From positions 1 through 64,000 of the forward strand of contig NZ_KB891883.1 in the NCBI RefSeq assembly GCF_000373585.1: DNA of 64,000 bases, given 5' to 3'. The notes under the pieces were generated by a model. It saw nothing but the letters and a program-made list of their open reading frames with translations, was not told the origin of the DNA and ran no database searches. This document shows, in pieces, positions 17,111-25,686 of this stretch. This DNA is from Streptomyces sp. MspMP-M5. Its GTDB lineage: Bacteria > Actinomycetota > Actinomycetes > Streptomycetales > Streptomycetaceae. The position numbers and the translations under genes are program-made. Position 1 is the stretch's first letter. Every line of letters starts with the position of its first letter.

Positions 17111-17672
17111 CGGCCTTGGGCTCCCACCCCAGCCCCGCATACGGACTTTCGGCCGGGCCGGGCGACAGGACCCTGACCACACCGAAGCCGGCGGCGTCGA
17201 AGTCGCGCTCCGGATCGCGTGGACGAGGTCTTCCTGCCCCTGGTACGCGGACACGCAATCGGCCTATGAAAGTGCGGAGTTGATGCCGCGTCGCGTCATG
17301 AGCCACAGAGAACGAGCGGGGCATGGGACACGTCGATAATCCGGCCTCGGCTTCGACGATGTCGACGGCATCGACGGGCCAACCCTCAGCCACTCATCTC
17401 TCGGATGATTGTGCGATCCGATCACCAACGAGGGACGCGATTGGCCCAGGTCACGAGGCATGTATGCCCAGGAAACGTGGTAGCTGGGGGCGCGCGTAAT
17501 CCGCGCTAGAGATTCATCTGCATCGATTCGATGTTTGCGCCCCCTCAGCGCGAAAGCGCCCCCCTTCACGCTGTACCCGGAATGATCTCCAGCCTGTTTC
17601 GCTTGTCTTGCGGACGGCCTCCTGCGCCCAATCGCCGTACTGCCCACCTCTGTTCACGTCCCGGGAGGGAAT
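17111..17672. other. Upstream region of encapsulin-terpene operon
   Basis: This stretch of about 560 bases has no supported gene. It includes a 13-bp near-perfect palindrome CATCGATTCGATG at 17521-17533, about 140 bp before the encapsulin start, which could be a regulator site. The region 17400-17530 is comparatively AT-rich and is the likely promoter area. I cannot define -35/-10 boxes. Confidence 0.45.
17521..17533. promoter_or_regulatory. Candidate palindromic operator upstream of encapsulin
   Basis: CATCGA-T-TCGATG is a 6-bp inverted repeat about a single base, in the AT-richer part of the leader of the encapsulin-terpene operon. No dedicated regulator gene is adjacent; the assignment rests only on symmetry and position. 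Confidence 0.3.
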
Positions 17673-19115
17673 GTGTCCACACCGGACAGCGTCACCGGTT
17701 CCGTCGCCGAAGAGCCCGCACCCCCAGCGCCCGCGGACGGCGCGGGCACCAGCCTCAGCACACAGGCCGCACGCCAACTCGCCACCACCACCAAGACCGT
17801 GCCCCAGATGCAGGCCATCACGTCGCGGTGGCTGCTGAAGATGCTGCCGTGGGTGGACGTCAAAGGTGGCACCTACCGGGTCAACCGGCGGCTGCAGCTC
17901 CGAGTCGGCCGGGGACGTGTCCAGTTCGAGCAGAACGGCGCGGACGACATCAGGGTGATCCCGCAGACCCTCACCGAACTCCCCGTTCTGCGCGGCTACG
18001 ACGACATCGAGGTCCTCAAGGAGATCGCCGGCCGTTTCCGTGTCCGGGAGGTCCGGGCCGGCCAGGTACTCTTCGAAGCGGGGCAGCCCGTCACCGAGGC
18101 GTTCCTCGTAGTCCACGGCCGGTTCGCCCGCTACAAGCCGGGCAAGTACGGCGACGAGGAGGTCATCGGCGTCGTCACGGACGGCGACCAGATCGGGGAC
18201 GAGGCGATCGGCCAGACCGACCCGCGCTGGTTGAGTTCGGTCCGGGCCGAAACCGCGGCCGTGTTGATGGTCCTGCCCTGGGACGTGCTCCAGGAGTTCA
18301 CCGGCCGCGCGCCGAGCCTGGCCGCACACCTGTCGGCGTACGCGGAGCAGCAGCAGCGCCCCATGAACCGCAAGGGTGAGGCCGATGTGCCGGTACAGGC
18401 AGGGCACGTCGGCGAGCCGACGCTCTCCGGCGGCTTCGTCGACTACGACCTCGCCCCGCGCGAGTACGAGCTCTCGCTGACCCAGACCGTGCTCCGGGTC
18501 CACAGCCGGGTCGCCGACCTCTTCAACGAACCCATGGACCAGACCCAGCAGCAACTCCGGCTCACCGTCGAGGAGATCCGCGAGCGCCAGGAGTGGGAGC
18601 TGGTCAACAACCGCGAGTTCGGGTTGCTGCACAACACCGACTACGGCCAGCGCATCAGCACCTACACCGGCCCGCCGACCCCCGACGACATGGACGAGCT
18701 GCTGTCCATGCGCCGCAAGACACGGCTGTTCCTGGCCCATCCCAAGGCAATCGCCGCCTTCTTCCGGCAGTGCAACAAGCGCGGTCTGGTGCCGGGCACG
18801 GCCGACGTCGACGGGCACGAGGTCCCTGCCTGGCGCGGCGTCCCGATCTTCCCCTGCGGCAAGATCCCGATCGGCGACAAGCACACCAGCAGCATCATCG
18901 CGCTGCGTACCGGAGAGGCCGACCAGGGCGTCGTCGGCCTGTACCAGACGGGCATCCCCGAAGAGTTCCAACCGGGGCTGAACGTCCGCTTCATGGGCAT
19001 CGACCAGGCCGCCGTCATCAAGTACCTCGTCACCGCCTACTACTCGCAGGCCATCCTCGTGCCCGACGCCGTCGGAATCCTGGAGAACGTCCAGCTCGGC
19101 CGGAGCGCCGACTGA
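17673..19115 (+). CDS. eshB: Family 2B encapsulin shell protein with cyclic-nucleotide-binding-like domain
   Basis: This 480-aa product starts at GTG 17673 after GGGAGG. It has a Pro/Ala-rich N-arm (about 1-35). An HK97-like shell domain is split by an inserted cyclic-nucleotide-binding-like domain at about 105-225 ([36 protein letters not shown]), and shell sequence resumes at about 255-480 ([40 protein letters not shown]). This matches the Crp-annotated EshB type now recognised as family 2B encapsulins, which self-assemble into protein compartments. In Streptomyces such a gene precedes 2-methylisoborneol genes, as it does here (20 bp before the terpene synthase). The shell probably encloses that cyclase. 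Whether the inserted domain still binds a nucleotide cannot be told by eye. Confidence 0.88.
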   Translation: MSTPDSVTGSVAEEPAPPAPADGAGTSLSTQAARQLATTTKTVPQMQAITSRWLLKMLPWVDVKGGTYRVNRRLQLRVGRGRVQFEQNGADDIRVIPQTLTELPVLRGYDDIEVLKEIAGRFRVREVRAGQVLFEAGQPVTEAFLVVHGRFARYKPGKYGDEEVIGVVTDGDQIGDEAIGQTDPRWLSSVRAETAAVLMVLPWDVLQEFTGRAPSLAAHLSAYAEQQQRPMNRKGEADVPVQAGHVGEPTLSGGFVDYDLAPREYELSLTQTVLRVHSRVADLFNEPMDQTQQQLRLTVEEIRERQEWELVNNREFGLLHNTDYGQRISTYTGPPTPDDMDELLSMRRKTRLFLAHPKAIAAFFRQCNKRGLVPGTADVDGHEVPAWRGVPIFPCGKIPIGDKHTSSIIALRTGEADQGVVGLYQTGIPEEFQPGLNVRFMGIDQAAVIKYLVTAYYSQAILVPDAVGILENVQLGRSAD

Positions 19116-19134
19116 CCCCGGTGGAGTACCAACC

Positions 19135-20193
19135 ATGAGCACGCCCCCCAAGACCGACTCCGGATTCTCGATGCCGGGACCGCCGAACCTCGTCCGGGAC
19201 CTGCGAGCCCGCCGCGTCGGAGTCGTCCCCGGCCTGAAGCACCGACCGGCCGTCCCCGCCGACCCGGAAAAGGCCGAGGAGATCGACCGCAGGCTGGAAG
19301 CCTGGGCCCGTGACCTGGACCTCTTCCCCCCGCAGTGGACGGGGGACTTCGCACAGTTCCAATGCGGCCGGGCCGTCGCCCTGCAACACCCCGGCGCAGC
19401 CGATCTCGAACGCCTCACCGCCGCCGGCAAGTTCCTGCTCGCCGAGAACGTCGTCGACAGTTGCTACTGCGAGGAGGACGAGGGCCGGGGCGCTTCACGC
19501 AGCGAACTGGGCGGTCGTCTGATCCTGGCCCAGTCCGCCCTCGACCCGTTCCACGGCACCCCCGCGCTGGAGGCGGAGTGGCACGAGGGCATGCAGGCCG
19601 ACGGGCCGCTGCGCTCGTACTACTGGGCGATCAAGGACTACGCGGCCGTCGCGACGTCCAGCCAGGTGGACCGGTTCGTGCACGACATGGCCCGGCTGCA
19701 CCTCGGCTATCTCGCCGAGGCGTCCTGGGCCGGGACGCGCCACAAACCGCGTGTCTGGGAGTACCTGGTCATGCGGCAGTTCAACAACTTCCGCCCCTGC
19801 CTGTCGATCGTGGACGCGGTGGACGGCTACGAACTGCCCGAGGCGCTCTACGCCCGTCCCGAGGTCCAGCGGGTCACCGCCCTGGCGTGCAACGCCACGA
19901 CCATCGTCAACGACCTGTATTCCTTCACCAAGGAACTGGCCAGCGACCCGACCCATCTCAACCTGCCGCAAGTCGTGGCCGCCAACGACCAACAGGGGCT
20001 GAAGGCCGCGTACCTGAAGAGCGTCGAGATCCACAACGAGGTCTACGAGGCGTTCGAGGCCGAATCGGCCCCGCTGGCCGCCCTCTCCCCGCTCCTCGAG
20101 AAATACGTCCGGGGACTGGCCGACTGGGTCTCCGGCAACCACGAGTGGCACGCCACCAACACCGACCGCTACCAGCTGCCCAACTACTGGTAG
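19135..20193 (+). CDS. 2-methylisoborneol synthase-type class I terpene cyclase
   Basis: The product would cyclise 2-methyl-GPP to the earthy volatile 2-methylisoborneol or a related C11 terpene, using three Mg ions. This 352-aa protein shows the metal motif region NVVDSCYCEED near residue 105, the NSE triad NDLYSFTKE near 262, the diphosphate-sensing Arg (RQFNNFRPCLSI) and the C-terminal DRYQLPNYW (RY pair). The usual first motif is DDCYCE; here the second Asp is Ser. Typical Streptomyces enzymes are about 440 aa with a long Pro/Ala-rich disordered N-arm; this one has only about 40 residues before the fold (DSGFSMPGPPNLVRDL). The upstream stop is 19 bp away, so little can be missing. GGTGGAG precedes the ATG. 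A 2-methylenebornane-type product is also possible. Confidence 0.82.
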   Translation: MSTPPKTDSGFSMPGPPNLVRDLRARRVGVVPGLKHRPAVPADPEKAEEIDRRLEAWARDLDLFPPQWTGDFAQFQCGRAVALQHPGAADLERLTAAGKFLLAENVVDSCYCEEDEGRGASRSELGGRLILAQSALDPFHGTPALEAEWHEGMQADGPLRSYYWAIKDYAAVATSSQVDRFVHDMARLHLGYLAEASWAGTRHKPRVWEYLVMRQFNNFRPCLSIVDAVDGYELPEALYARPEVQRVTALACNATTIVNDLYSFTKELASDPTHLNLPQVVAANDQQGLKAAYLKSVEIHNEVYEAFEAESAPLAALSPLLEKYVRGLADWVSGNHEWHATNTDRYQLPNYW

Positions 20194-20226
20194 AGCACCA
20201 CCACGTACCGTCACAAGGAGTCACCG

Positions 20227-21105
20227 TTGACGATCACCCACGCCGACACCGCCACCCGCACGCCGGTGCCGACCCAGTCCACGTACCAGTCCCGGGTCGC
20301 GGACTACTGGAACGCCGAGGAGAACCCGGTCAATCTGGAACTCGGCAAGATCGACGACCTGTACCACCACCACTACGGCATCGGGGAGGCCGACTGCTCG
20401 GTGCTGGACGAGCCGGACGCCGACCGCCGTCGCGAGCTCGTCACCGGCGAACTGCACCGGTTGGAGCACACCCAGGCCGAACTCCTCGCGTCCCACCTCG
20501 GTGACCTCACCCCCACCGACCGCGTCTTCGACGCCGGGTGCGGACGCGGTGGCGGCAGCGTGGTCGCGCATCTGCGCTACGGCTGCCACGCCGACGGGGT
20601 CACCATCTCCGCCAAGCAGGCCGACTTCGCCAACGAGCAGGCCCGCAACCGCGGAATCGACGACAAGGTCCGCTACCACCACTGCAACATGCTCGACACC
20701 GGCTTCACCACCGGCGCGTACGCGGCGTCCTGGAACAACGAGTCGACGATGTACGTCGAACTGGACCTGCTGTTCGCGGAGCACGCCCGACTGCTGCGGC
20801 GCGGCGGCCGCTATGTGACGATCACCGGCTGCTACAACGACGCCTACGGGCGCGCCTCCCGCGAGGTGTCGCTGATCAACGCCCACTACATCTGCGACAT
20901 CCATCCCCGGTCGGCGTACTTCAGCGCCATGGCCCGCAACCGGCTCGTCCCGGTGCACGTCGAGGATCTGACCGAGGCCGCGCTTCCGTACTGGGAACTG
21001 CGCCGGCAGGCCGACCACCTGGTCACCGGCATCGAGGACACGTTCCTCAACGCCTACCGCAACGGGAGCTTCCAGTACCTGCTGATCGTCGCCGACCGAG
21101 TGTGA
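20227..21105 (+). CDS. Geranyl diphosphate 2-C-methyltransferase
   Basis: This 292-aa enzyme would methylate geranyl diphosphate at C2 with SAM to give the C11 precursor of the adjacent cyclase. It has the SAM motif VFDAGCGRGGGSVVAHL, a GVTISAKQADFAN motif II typical of sterol and small-molecule C-methyltransferases, and the aromatic/acid patch YYWNAEENPVNLELGKI-like near residue 27 and NNESTMYVELDLLF near 175. Start is TTG 20227, with AAGGAG 7 bases before; the gap from the cyclase stop is 33 bp. The trio shell-cyclase-methyltransferase is a well-known Streptomyces order. A hairpin terminator follows at 21121-21158, so the operon appears to end here. Confidence 0.9.
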   Translation: MTITHADTATRTPVPTQSTYQSRVADYWNAEENPVNLELGKIDDLYHHHYGIGEADCSVLDEPDADRRRELVTGELHRLEHTQAELLASHLGDLTPTDRVFDAGCGRGGGSVVAHLRYGCHADGVTISAKQADFANEQARNRGIDDKVRYHHCNMLDTGFTTGAYAASWNNESTMYVELDLLFAEHARLLRRGGRYVTITGCYNDAYGRASREVSLINAHYICDIHPRSAYFSAMARNRLVPVHVEDLTEAALPYWELRRQADHLVTGIEDTFLNAYRNGSFQYLLIVADRV

Positions 21106-21120
21106 GCGCCATGTGAGGTC

Positions 21121-21158
21121 CAGGGGCCGCGCCCGGCACAGGACGGACGCGGCCCCTG
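21121..21158. terminator. Hairpin terminator between convergent genes
   Basis: An 11-bp perfect stem CAGGGGCCGCG (21121-21131) pairs with 21148-21158 across a 16-base loop, between the terpene operon end (21105) and the leftward gene end (21184). It probably works in both directions. Confidence 0.75.
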
Positions 21159-21183
21159 AAGGCCGGAGAAGGCGTGACCGGCC

Positions 21184-22245
21184 TTACGAGATGAGGTGGA
21201 CAAGGAGGTAGAGCGCTGCCAGAGCCGCCAGGACGACTCCGGCGATCTGCCAGGTTCGCCGTGGTGAGGGCAGCGGGAGTACTTCGAGGGCCGTGTGGCC
21301 GGGGAAGACGTAATAGACACGGTGTGAGTGATGGGAGACCGCGACCCGGGCCAGGGGAAGGTACCGGACGGTGGCCTTGCGAGCGATTTCCCCGTCGCTC
21401 GGCTTGAGGTGAGGGAGCAGAAGCTTCTTGAACTCGGTCTCCAGACCGTCCGGCACGGCCTCCCTGTCGACCAGCGTCACCTTGCTCCACCTGCCCTTTT
21501 CGCGGGCCTGTTGACGGGCCACGAACGACACCCCTGCGTCGGGCCACCGGATGTCCTCGGTCTGCGGCTGGCGGTCGATGATGCCCTCGGTCCACGTGAC
21601 CGTATGACCGGTGCCTGCGCATCGCTTGTGCGGCAGGGTTCCCGCGCGGTCACAGTCAGGGCAGGGGCGTGAGCCCTTCCCTTGGCATGTGGGACAGGTG
21701 GTCTTCCCGTGGCCTCGGCAGGCAGGACAGGCAGTCTCCAACCCGCCGCACAGTTTGCAGGTGGTGCGACCGGTCCGTGCCTGTTCTTGGTCGCGGGAGG
21801 GCTCGCGGGTTCGATTGCCGGTGCCGTGGCACAGGAGGCAGGGTTCGGCGTCCGGGCAGTCAGCGCATGTCGTCGACGGAGCGCACGACACCTTGCCATC
21901 GCCCATGCAGCGCGGACACTGGACCTTCCCGCTGCCACAGGCACACGCCTGCTCTTTCACCGACCCGCGCCGTACGAGCTTCACCGTTTTCGCGTCGGTG
22001 AGACTGGCCGTCGCGTCGTGCGGGTGTTGCCCCAGACTGTCGTACTGCGTTCGGCCGGAGAGGTCGATGTGGCCGGCGTGGAACCGCTCGTGTTCCGTGC
22101 GGTCTTCTATGCAGCGCACGACCTTTCCCTCAAGCAGGGAGTGCCAGGTGATCCGCGCGGTCGCCGGCAGATCCATCGGCGGTGGATCACCGCGCTCGAC
22201 GATGTGTTGCCGGACCGCCTCCACTACGTCGTGCTCGCTCAGCAT
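21184..22245 (-). CDS. DnaJ-type CxxCxGxG zinc-repeat protein with C-terminal membrane anchor
   Basis: This 353-aa product starts at ATG 22245 with GGGGAGC upstream; the longer frame to 22464 lacks a site. Residues about 20-95 form an N-terminal domain (DVVEAVRQHIVERG). From about 100 to 215 there is a run of paired cysteines: CACGSGKVQCPRCMGDGKV, CADCPDAEPCLLCHGTGN, CKLCGGLETACPACRGHG and CPTCQGKGSRPCPDC. This resembles DnaJ cysteine-rich zinc-binding repeats but without a J domain. A C-terminal domain follows, and a hydrophobic helix near 330-350 (IAGVVLAALAALYLLVHLIS) would anchor it in the membrane with the zinc part inside. It could be a membrane-tethered protein-folding or assembly factor. 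It is monocistronic. I do not know a named family. Confidence 0.7.
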   Translation of the reverse strand: MLSEHDVVEAVRQHIVERGDPPPMDLPATARITWHSLLEGKVVRCIEDRTEHERFHAGHIDLSGRTQYDSLGQHPHDATASLTDAKTVKLVRRGSVKEQACACGSGKVQCPRCMGDGKVSCAPSTTCADCPDAEPCLLCHGTGNRTREPSRDQEQARTGRTTCKLCGGLETACPACRGHGKTTCPTCQGKGSRPCPDCDRAGTLPHKRCAGTGHTVTWTEGIIDRQPQTEDIRWPDAGVSFVARQQAREKGRWSKVTLVDREAVPDGLETEFKKLLLPHLKPSDGEIARKATVRYLPLARVAVSHHSHRVYYVFPGHTALEVLPLPSPRRTWQIAGVVLAALAALYLLVHLIS

Positions 22246-22520
22246 GCTGCTCCCCGGATTGGACCGCGCCTCGGCTACGGCGGCGTGTTGCGCACCGTAG
22301 CGAAGCACACCGACAACGCCGAAGCCAACCGGGCAAGTGCAAATACTGATAAGGGAGTTCGGTGGAGTGGACCGCTGATGATGATGAGTTCGTCGGAGTT
22401 GGCGGCAGGCCCACTCTGCGGCCAACCGGGGGTAGCCACGAATGTCCACGAGTGGGCCTGGCATGCGACAGGCAACGAATTCCTCAACCGGTCAGCAGCA
22501 ACCCTGGTATATCTATGGCC

Positions 22521-22964
22521 CTACCGGGCGACCGCTCCCTGGAGCTGGTACAACTCGGGCAGCGACACCTTGATCGGCTCCTGTGTGGTCCGCGCGATCA
22601 CGACGACCACGGGCTCATCCGGGTCCGGATTCTCCTCGCGATGCGGAACGAACGGAGGAACGAGCAGGAAGTCGCCCGGCCCGGCGGAGATCCGCACCTC
22701 CTGCGTGCCGTCGTGGTAGACGAACACGGGGTGCCCGCTGACCACGTAGATCCCCGCCTCGGAATCGCCGTGGTGATGGTTGTCCGTTGCGCTCAACGGC
22801 GGGTTTTCGACCCGCCCCATCCACAGCTTCTTCGAGCCGACGGTGCCACCGCTGAGCGCGGTGTAACCGTCCAACTCGTCGGCTCGCACGTGGTGGACGC
22901 GGTTGTTCGGCGGTGCCATGTCGTCCGGGCTCGTTGCGGACCCGACGCCTTCGCGGGTGGTCAT
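22521..22964 (-). CDS. Cupin-domain protein
   Basis: This 147-aa product starts at ATG 22964 after AGGAGG. It has one cupin fold: motif 1 is N-HHHGDSEAGIYVVSG (metal-binding His and Glu), and motif 2 includes GPGDFLLVPPFVPHREENP with the last His. Single-cupin proteins are often small dioxygenases, isomerases or metal-dependent binders; the substrate is not evident. The sequence ends with DEPVVVVIARTTQEPIKV and a short polar tail. An inverted repeat TCAGCAA/TTGCTGA lies about 70 bp upstream and may be an operator. No neighbouring enzyme suggests a pathway; the flanking region upstream contains decayed coding pieces. Confidence 0.75.
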   Translation of the reverse strand: MTTREGVGSATSPDDMAPPNNRVHHVRADELDGYTALSGGTVGSKKLWMGRVENPPLSATDNHHHGDSEAGIYVVSGHPVFVYHDGTQEVRISAGPGDFLLVPPFVPHREENPDPDEPVVVVIARTTQEPIKVSLPELYQLQGAVAR

Positions 22965-23030
22965 CGTGTGGCCTCCTGGCTGTTGTCGACGGCCTTCGGT
23001 CGAACACCAGGCTGCGGCCACTAGGCCGTA

Positions 23031-23050
23031 TCAGCAATTGTTGTTGCTGA
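23031..23050. promoter_or_regulatory. Candidate operator upstream of cupin gene
   Basis: The 7-bp arms TCAGCAA and TTGCTGA are separated by 6 bases, in an AT-richer segment 67-86 bp upstream of the cupin ATG. The symmetry and placement fit a dimeric regulator site; the regulator is not identified. Confidence 0.35.
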
Positions 23051-23198
23051 AACGGCAACGACGAGGTGCGGTATCGGTGATGAGATGGGCATCGGCGCGT
23101 CACCGGAGTATGCGCCAGGCATCACTGAGTTCAACTCCCCACGACGGTAGGGTGCTTGGGTTCGTCCTCGCTGTGAGGCGAGACGCTTTGCGGCTTCT

Positions 23199-23436
23199 CA
23201 CGGGGGCAATCACCTGCTGTGGGTGGACCCCGCACGCGACCTGGTGTCGCTGACAGCGGCACGGGGGTTGGAGTGTCCCGCTCTGGCTCGACCGAAACGA
23301 ACTCGCCGAACTCGTCGACGAGTTCCTCGCCGCCATCAGGCCCAAGAGGCACCCCGAGCCCGCGCCGGGACGCCGCCGCCATCTGTTGCGCCCGATCCTG
23401 TTCCCGTTGGAGGGGTGGTCGCACGGCGACGGATGA
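23199..23436 (+). pseudogene. Frame-broken coding remnants
   Basis: One frame reads GGNHLLWVDPARDLVSLTAARG, which resembles the C-terminal part of serine hydrolase or beta-lactamase-like proteins. From about 23254 another frame continues WSVPLWLDRNELAELVDEFL and then AAIRPKRHPEPAPGRRRHLL, RPILFPLEG to TGA at 23434; this second piece resembles the end of a bacterial regulatory protein. Neither has a start, and stops separate them, so they look like pieces of genes brought together by deletion. Between 22965 and 23480 I see nothing else supported. The identities are only guesses. Confidence 0.35.
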
Positions 23437-23480
23437 CCCTGGCCCCGCCAGGCGACCGGCCGGCGGCCGCCGGCCGCTGA

Positions 23481-23957
23481 TTACCGGCTGCCGCCGGTAG
23501 CGGTGGTGAAGTGCGGGTCGATGCGGCCCAGCCAGGTGTCTTGGGCGTCGGCCAGTGGTTGTTTCAGGGGGAGTGGCAGGAACCTGCAGCCGAAGGTGAG
23601 GCCGGCGTCGTCTCCGTTGCCGTGGACATGGTGGTGCCACGCGTCGGGGGTGTCTGCGGGTGCCTGGAGATGGAAGAAGCTGGTCCGTCGCTGTCGGCCT
23701 GTGTCGGGGTGAGGCTTGTCCTCCACAGCGATCTGCCGGACCACGGTGGCGGTCCGCAGACCGGTCTCCTCGGCGACCTCTCGAAGAACCGCTTCTTCCA
23801 GCGCTTCGCCTGGTTCCACTCCCCCGGCCGGGATCTGGGTACCGGCCTCCGGCAGGCCGACGTGGTCGAACACCAGCAGCTCGGGGACGGCACGATGCCG
23901 GATCACGTAGGCGGCGATACGGATTCTGGGTCGGGGCATACCGGCATTTTCCGTCAT
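23481..23957 (-). CDS. Nudix hydrolase
   Basis: This 158-aa protein carries a complete Nudix box, G-x5-E-x7-REVAEETGL (GGVEPGEALEEAVLREV then AEETGL), near residues 44-66, which binds Mg and cleaves nucleoside-diphosphate-X bonds. The N-terminal strand IRIAAYVIRHRAVPELLVFDH and GTQIPAGG are typical. After the box, SFFHLQAPADTPDAWHHHVHG is a His-rich loop of unknown role. The specific substrate (oxidised nucleotide, ADP-ribose, other) is not evident. The start at ATG 23957 is followed by an in-frame ATG six residues later that is also possible. It is divergent from the DHA2 exporter with about 220 bp between them. Confidence 0.85.
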   Translation of the reverse strand: MTENAGMPRPRIRIAAYVIRHRAVPELLVFDHVGLPEAGTQIPAGGVEPGEALEEAVLREVAEETGLRTATVVRQIAVEDKPHPDTGRQRRTSFFHLQAPADTPDAWHHHVHGNGDDAGLTFGCRFLPLPLKQPLADAQDTWLGRIDPHFTTATGGSR

Positions 23958-24176
23958 CGGCGCCGTTCACGACCGTTGCGGAAGGACGCCGCTCCCGGCA
24001 GGTCGCGGCTCGGGCGATGCGTGCGCCCCAAATCTGCTCCACGGTGGAAGAAAGGCCGCCGCTCACCGTGCGTAGACCGTACCGGCGCGGTCAGTGCATC
24101 GGTAACAAAATATTTCGGACACCGATACAATTGCCGTGTGGAACAGCCTCGAGCCAGGGAGCGAGCAGGGGGAAGC

Positions 24177-25658
24177 GTGAGGGGACGGACGACGCTTCGG
24201 CCCCGCTCGGCGCTGAGGGTCCTGACGCGCGAGCGGCCTCGACCGGATCGCATACGTACGCATCCGCTCGCCTGGTGGTTGGCGGTGGCGACGGTCTGCT
24301 TCGGTGCGTTCATGGGGCAGCTCGACGCCAGCATCGTGACGCTGACCTACGGCAGCCTGCGGAGCGAGTTCGGCACCTCGCTGGCAGCGGTGGAGTGGGT
24401 GTCGCTGGCGTATCTGCTGACGCTGGTCGCCCTGCTGGTGCCCATGGGCCGACTGTCCGACGCACACGGGCGCAAGCTGATGTACCTCTACGGGTTCGTG
24501 GTCTTCACTGTGGCGTCGGCGGCCTGCGGCCTGGCACCCGCACTGGGCGCGCTGGTGGGCTTCCGCATCCTGCAGGCGGTGGGGGCGGCGTTGATGCAGG
24601 CCAACAGTGTGGCCCTGGTGACCACCAGCGCACCGCCGGACCGGATGCGGACGGCACTGGGCGTGCAGGCGGCGGCCCAGGCACTCGGCCTGGCGCTGGG
24701 ACCGACGGTGGGCGGCGCGCTGGTCGCGACATGGGGCTGGCGCTGGGTCTTCGGCGTCAACGTGCCCATCGGGCTGCTGGCCCTGGTCGCCGGGCAGTAC
24801 CTGCTGCCCCGCACACGTGCCCACCATCCCTCCTCGGGCTTCGACTGGGCCGGGCTGGGCTGGTTGGCCCTGGCGACGACGACCGCGTTGCTGGGGGTCT
24901 CGGCCGCTTCCGGACTCCCGGTGCCCGGGTGGGGCATCGCCGTGCTGTTCGCCGTGGCCGGTGCCGCGGGGTGGGCGTTCGTCGCCCGGCAGCAGCGGGC
25001 CGCGGCCCCGCTGCTGGATCTGGCGCTGCTGCGCGGACGGGCCGTGTCGACGGGGCTGGTCGGTGCGCTGTGCGGCTATCTGGTGCTGTTCGGCCCGCTG
25101 GTGCTGGTGCCGATCGCGCTGACGGCGGGGGGCACCTCGGAGCTGGTTGCCGGCCTGGTGCTGACGGCCTTGCCCGGCGGTTTCGCCCTTGGTGCGACCG
25201 GCGCCGATCGTCTGCTGCCGAGGAGCATGTCCGAACGGGCGCGTTGTCTGGTCGGCGCGCTGGTGTGTGTGGGCGCGCTGGCCGCCATGGCCGTGCTCCC
25301 GATGACGGACCGGAGCCTGCCTCTGGTCCTTGCCTTGCTGGGACTGGGCCTGGGCACCTTCACACCGGCCAACAACGCCCTGATCATGGGGTCGATTCCG
25401 GCCGGCTCCTCGGGCACCGGCGGCGGTCTGGTGAACATGGCGCGGGGCCTGGGCACCGCGCTGGGGGTCGCCCTGGTCACCCTCGCCCTGCACCTCGCTC
25501 CGCCGGGCGGTCCGGGCCTGCACGGTGCGCGCTGGGCCGTGCTGATTCTGCTGGCCGCCGCGGTGATCACCGTGGCAGCGGCCTGGCTGGGCCCGCGGAA
25601 GCCGCTGGCGCCTGGGGCAGCGGCACGGCGCCGGGGCCAGTCACCGCGTCGGGTGTGA
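24177..25658 (+). CDS. DHA2-type MFS multidrug exporter
   Basis: This product of about 493 aa has 14 predicted helices, typical of EmrB/QacA drug:H+ antiporters. Motif A (MGRLSDAHGRKLM) lies between helices 2 and 3, helix 1 has FGAFMGQLDASIVTLTYG (the D in helix 1), and motif C (GPTVGGALVATWGWRWVF) marks helix 5. Substrates are unknown but probably hydrophobic cations or antibiotics. GTG 24177 is chosen because AGGGGG precedes it. An in-frame GTG at 24138 is preceded at suitable distance by TACAAT (24126-24131), so a leaderless longer form is possible. There is no adjacent TetR gene; the neighbours are a Nudix gene (divergent) and lgt (convergent). Confidence 0.85.
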   Translation: MRGRTTLRPRSALRVLTRERPRPDRIRTHPLAWWLAVATVCFGAFMGQLDASIVTLTYGSLRSEFGTSLAAVEWVSLAYLLTLVALLVPMGRLSDAHGRKLMYLYGFVVFTVASAACGLAPALGALVGFRILQAVGAALMQANSVALVTTSAPPDRMRTALGVQAAAQALGLALGPTVGGALVATWGWRWVFGVNVPIGLLALVAGQYLLPRTRAHHPSSGFDWAGLGWLALATTTALLGVSAASGLPVPGWGIAVLFAVAGAAGWAFVARQQRAAAPLLDLALLRGRAVSTGLVGALCGYLVLFGPLVLVPIALTAGGTSELVAGLVLTALPGGFALGATGADRLLPRSMSERARCLVGALVCVGALAAMAVLPMTDRSLPLVLALLGLGLGTFTPANNALIMGSIPAGSSGTGGGLVNMARGLGTALGVALVTLALHLAPPGGPGLHGARWAVLILLAAAVITVAAAWLGPRKPLAPGAAARRRGQSPRRV

Positions 25659-25686
25659 AGGACGGAGCCGGCCGCACCCCTGGCAA

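Noticed and set aside
17025..17647. Short minus-strand frames downstream of the lipase
   Set aside because: They cross the lipase terminator hairpin or lack ribosome binding sites; no known motif.
23958..24176. Extension of the DHA2 exporter frame upstream to 23511
   Set aside because: The extra N-terminal residues overlap the Nudix gene antisense and have no helix-like pattern; GTG 24177 has a ribosome binding site.
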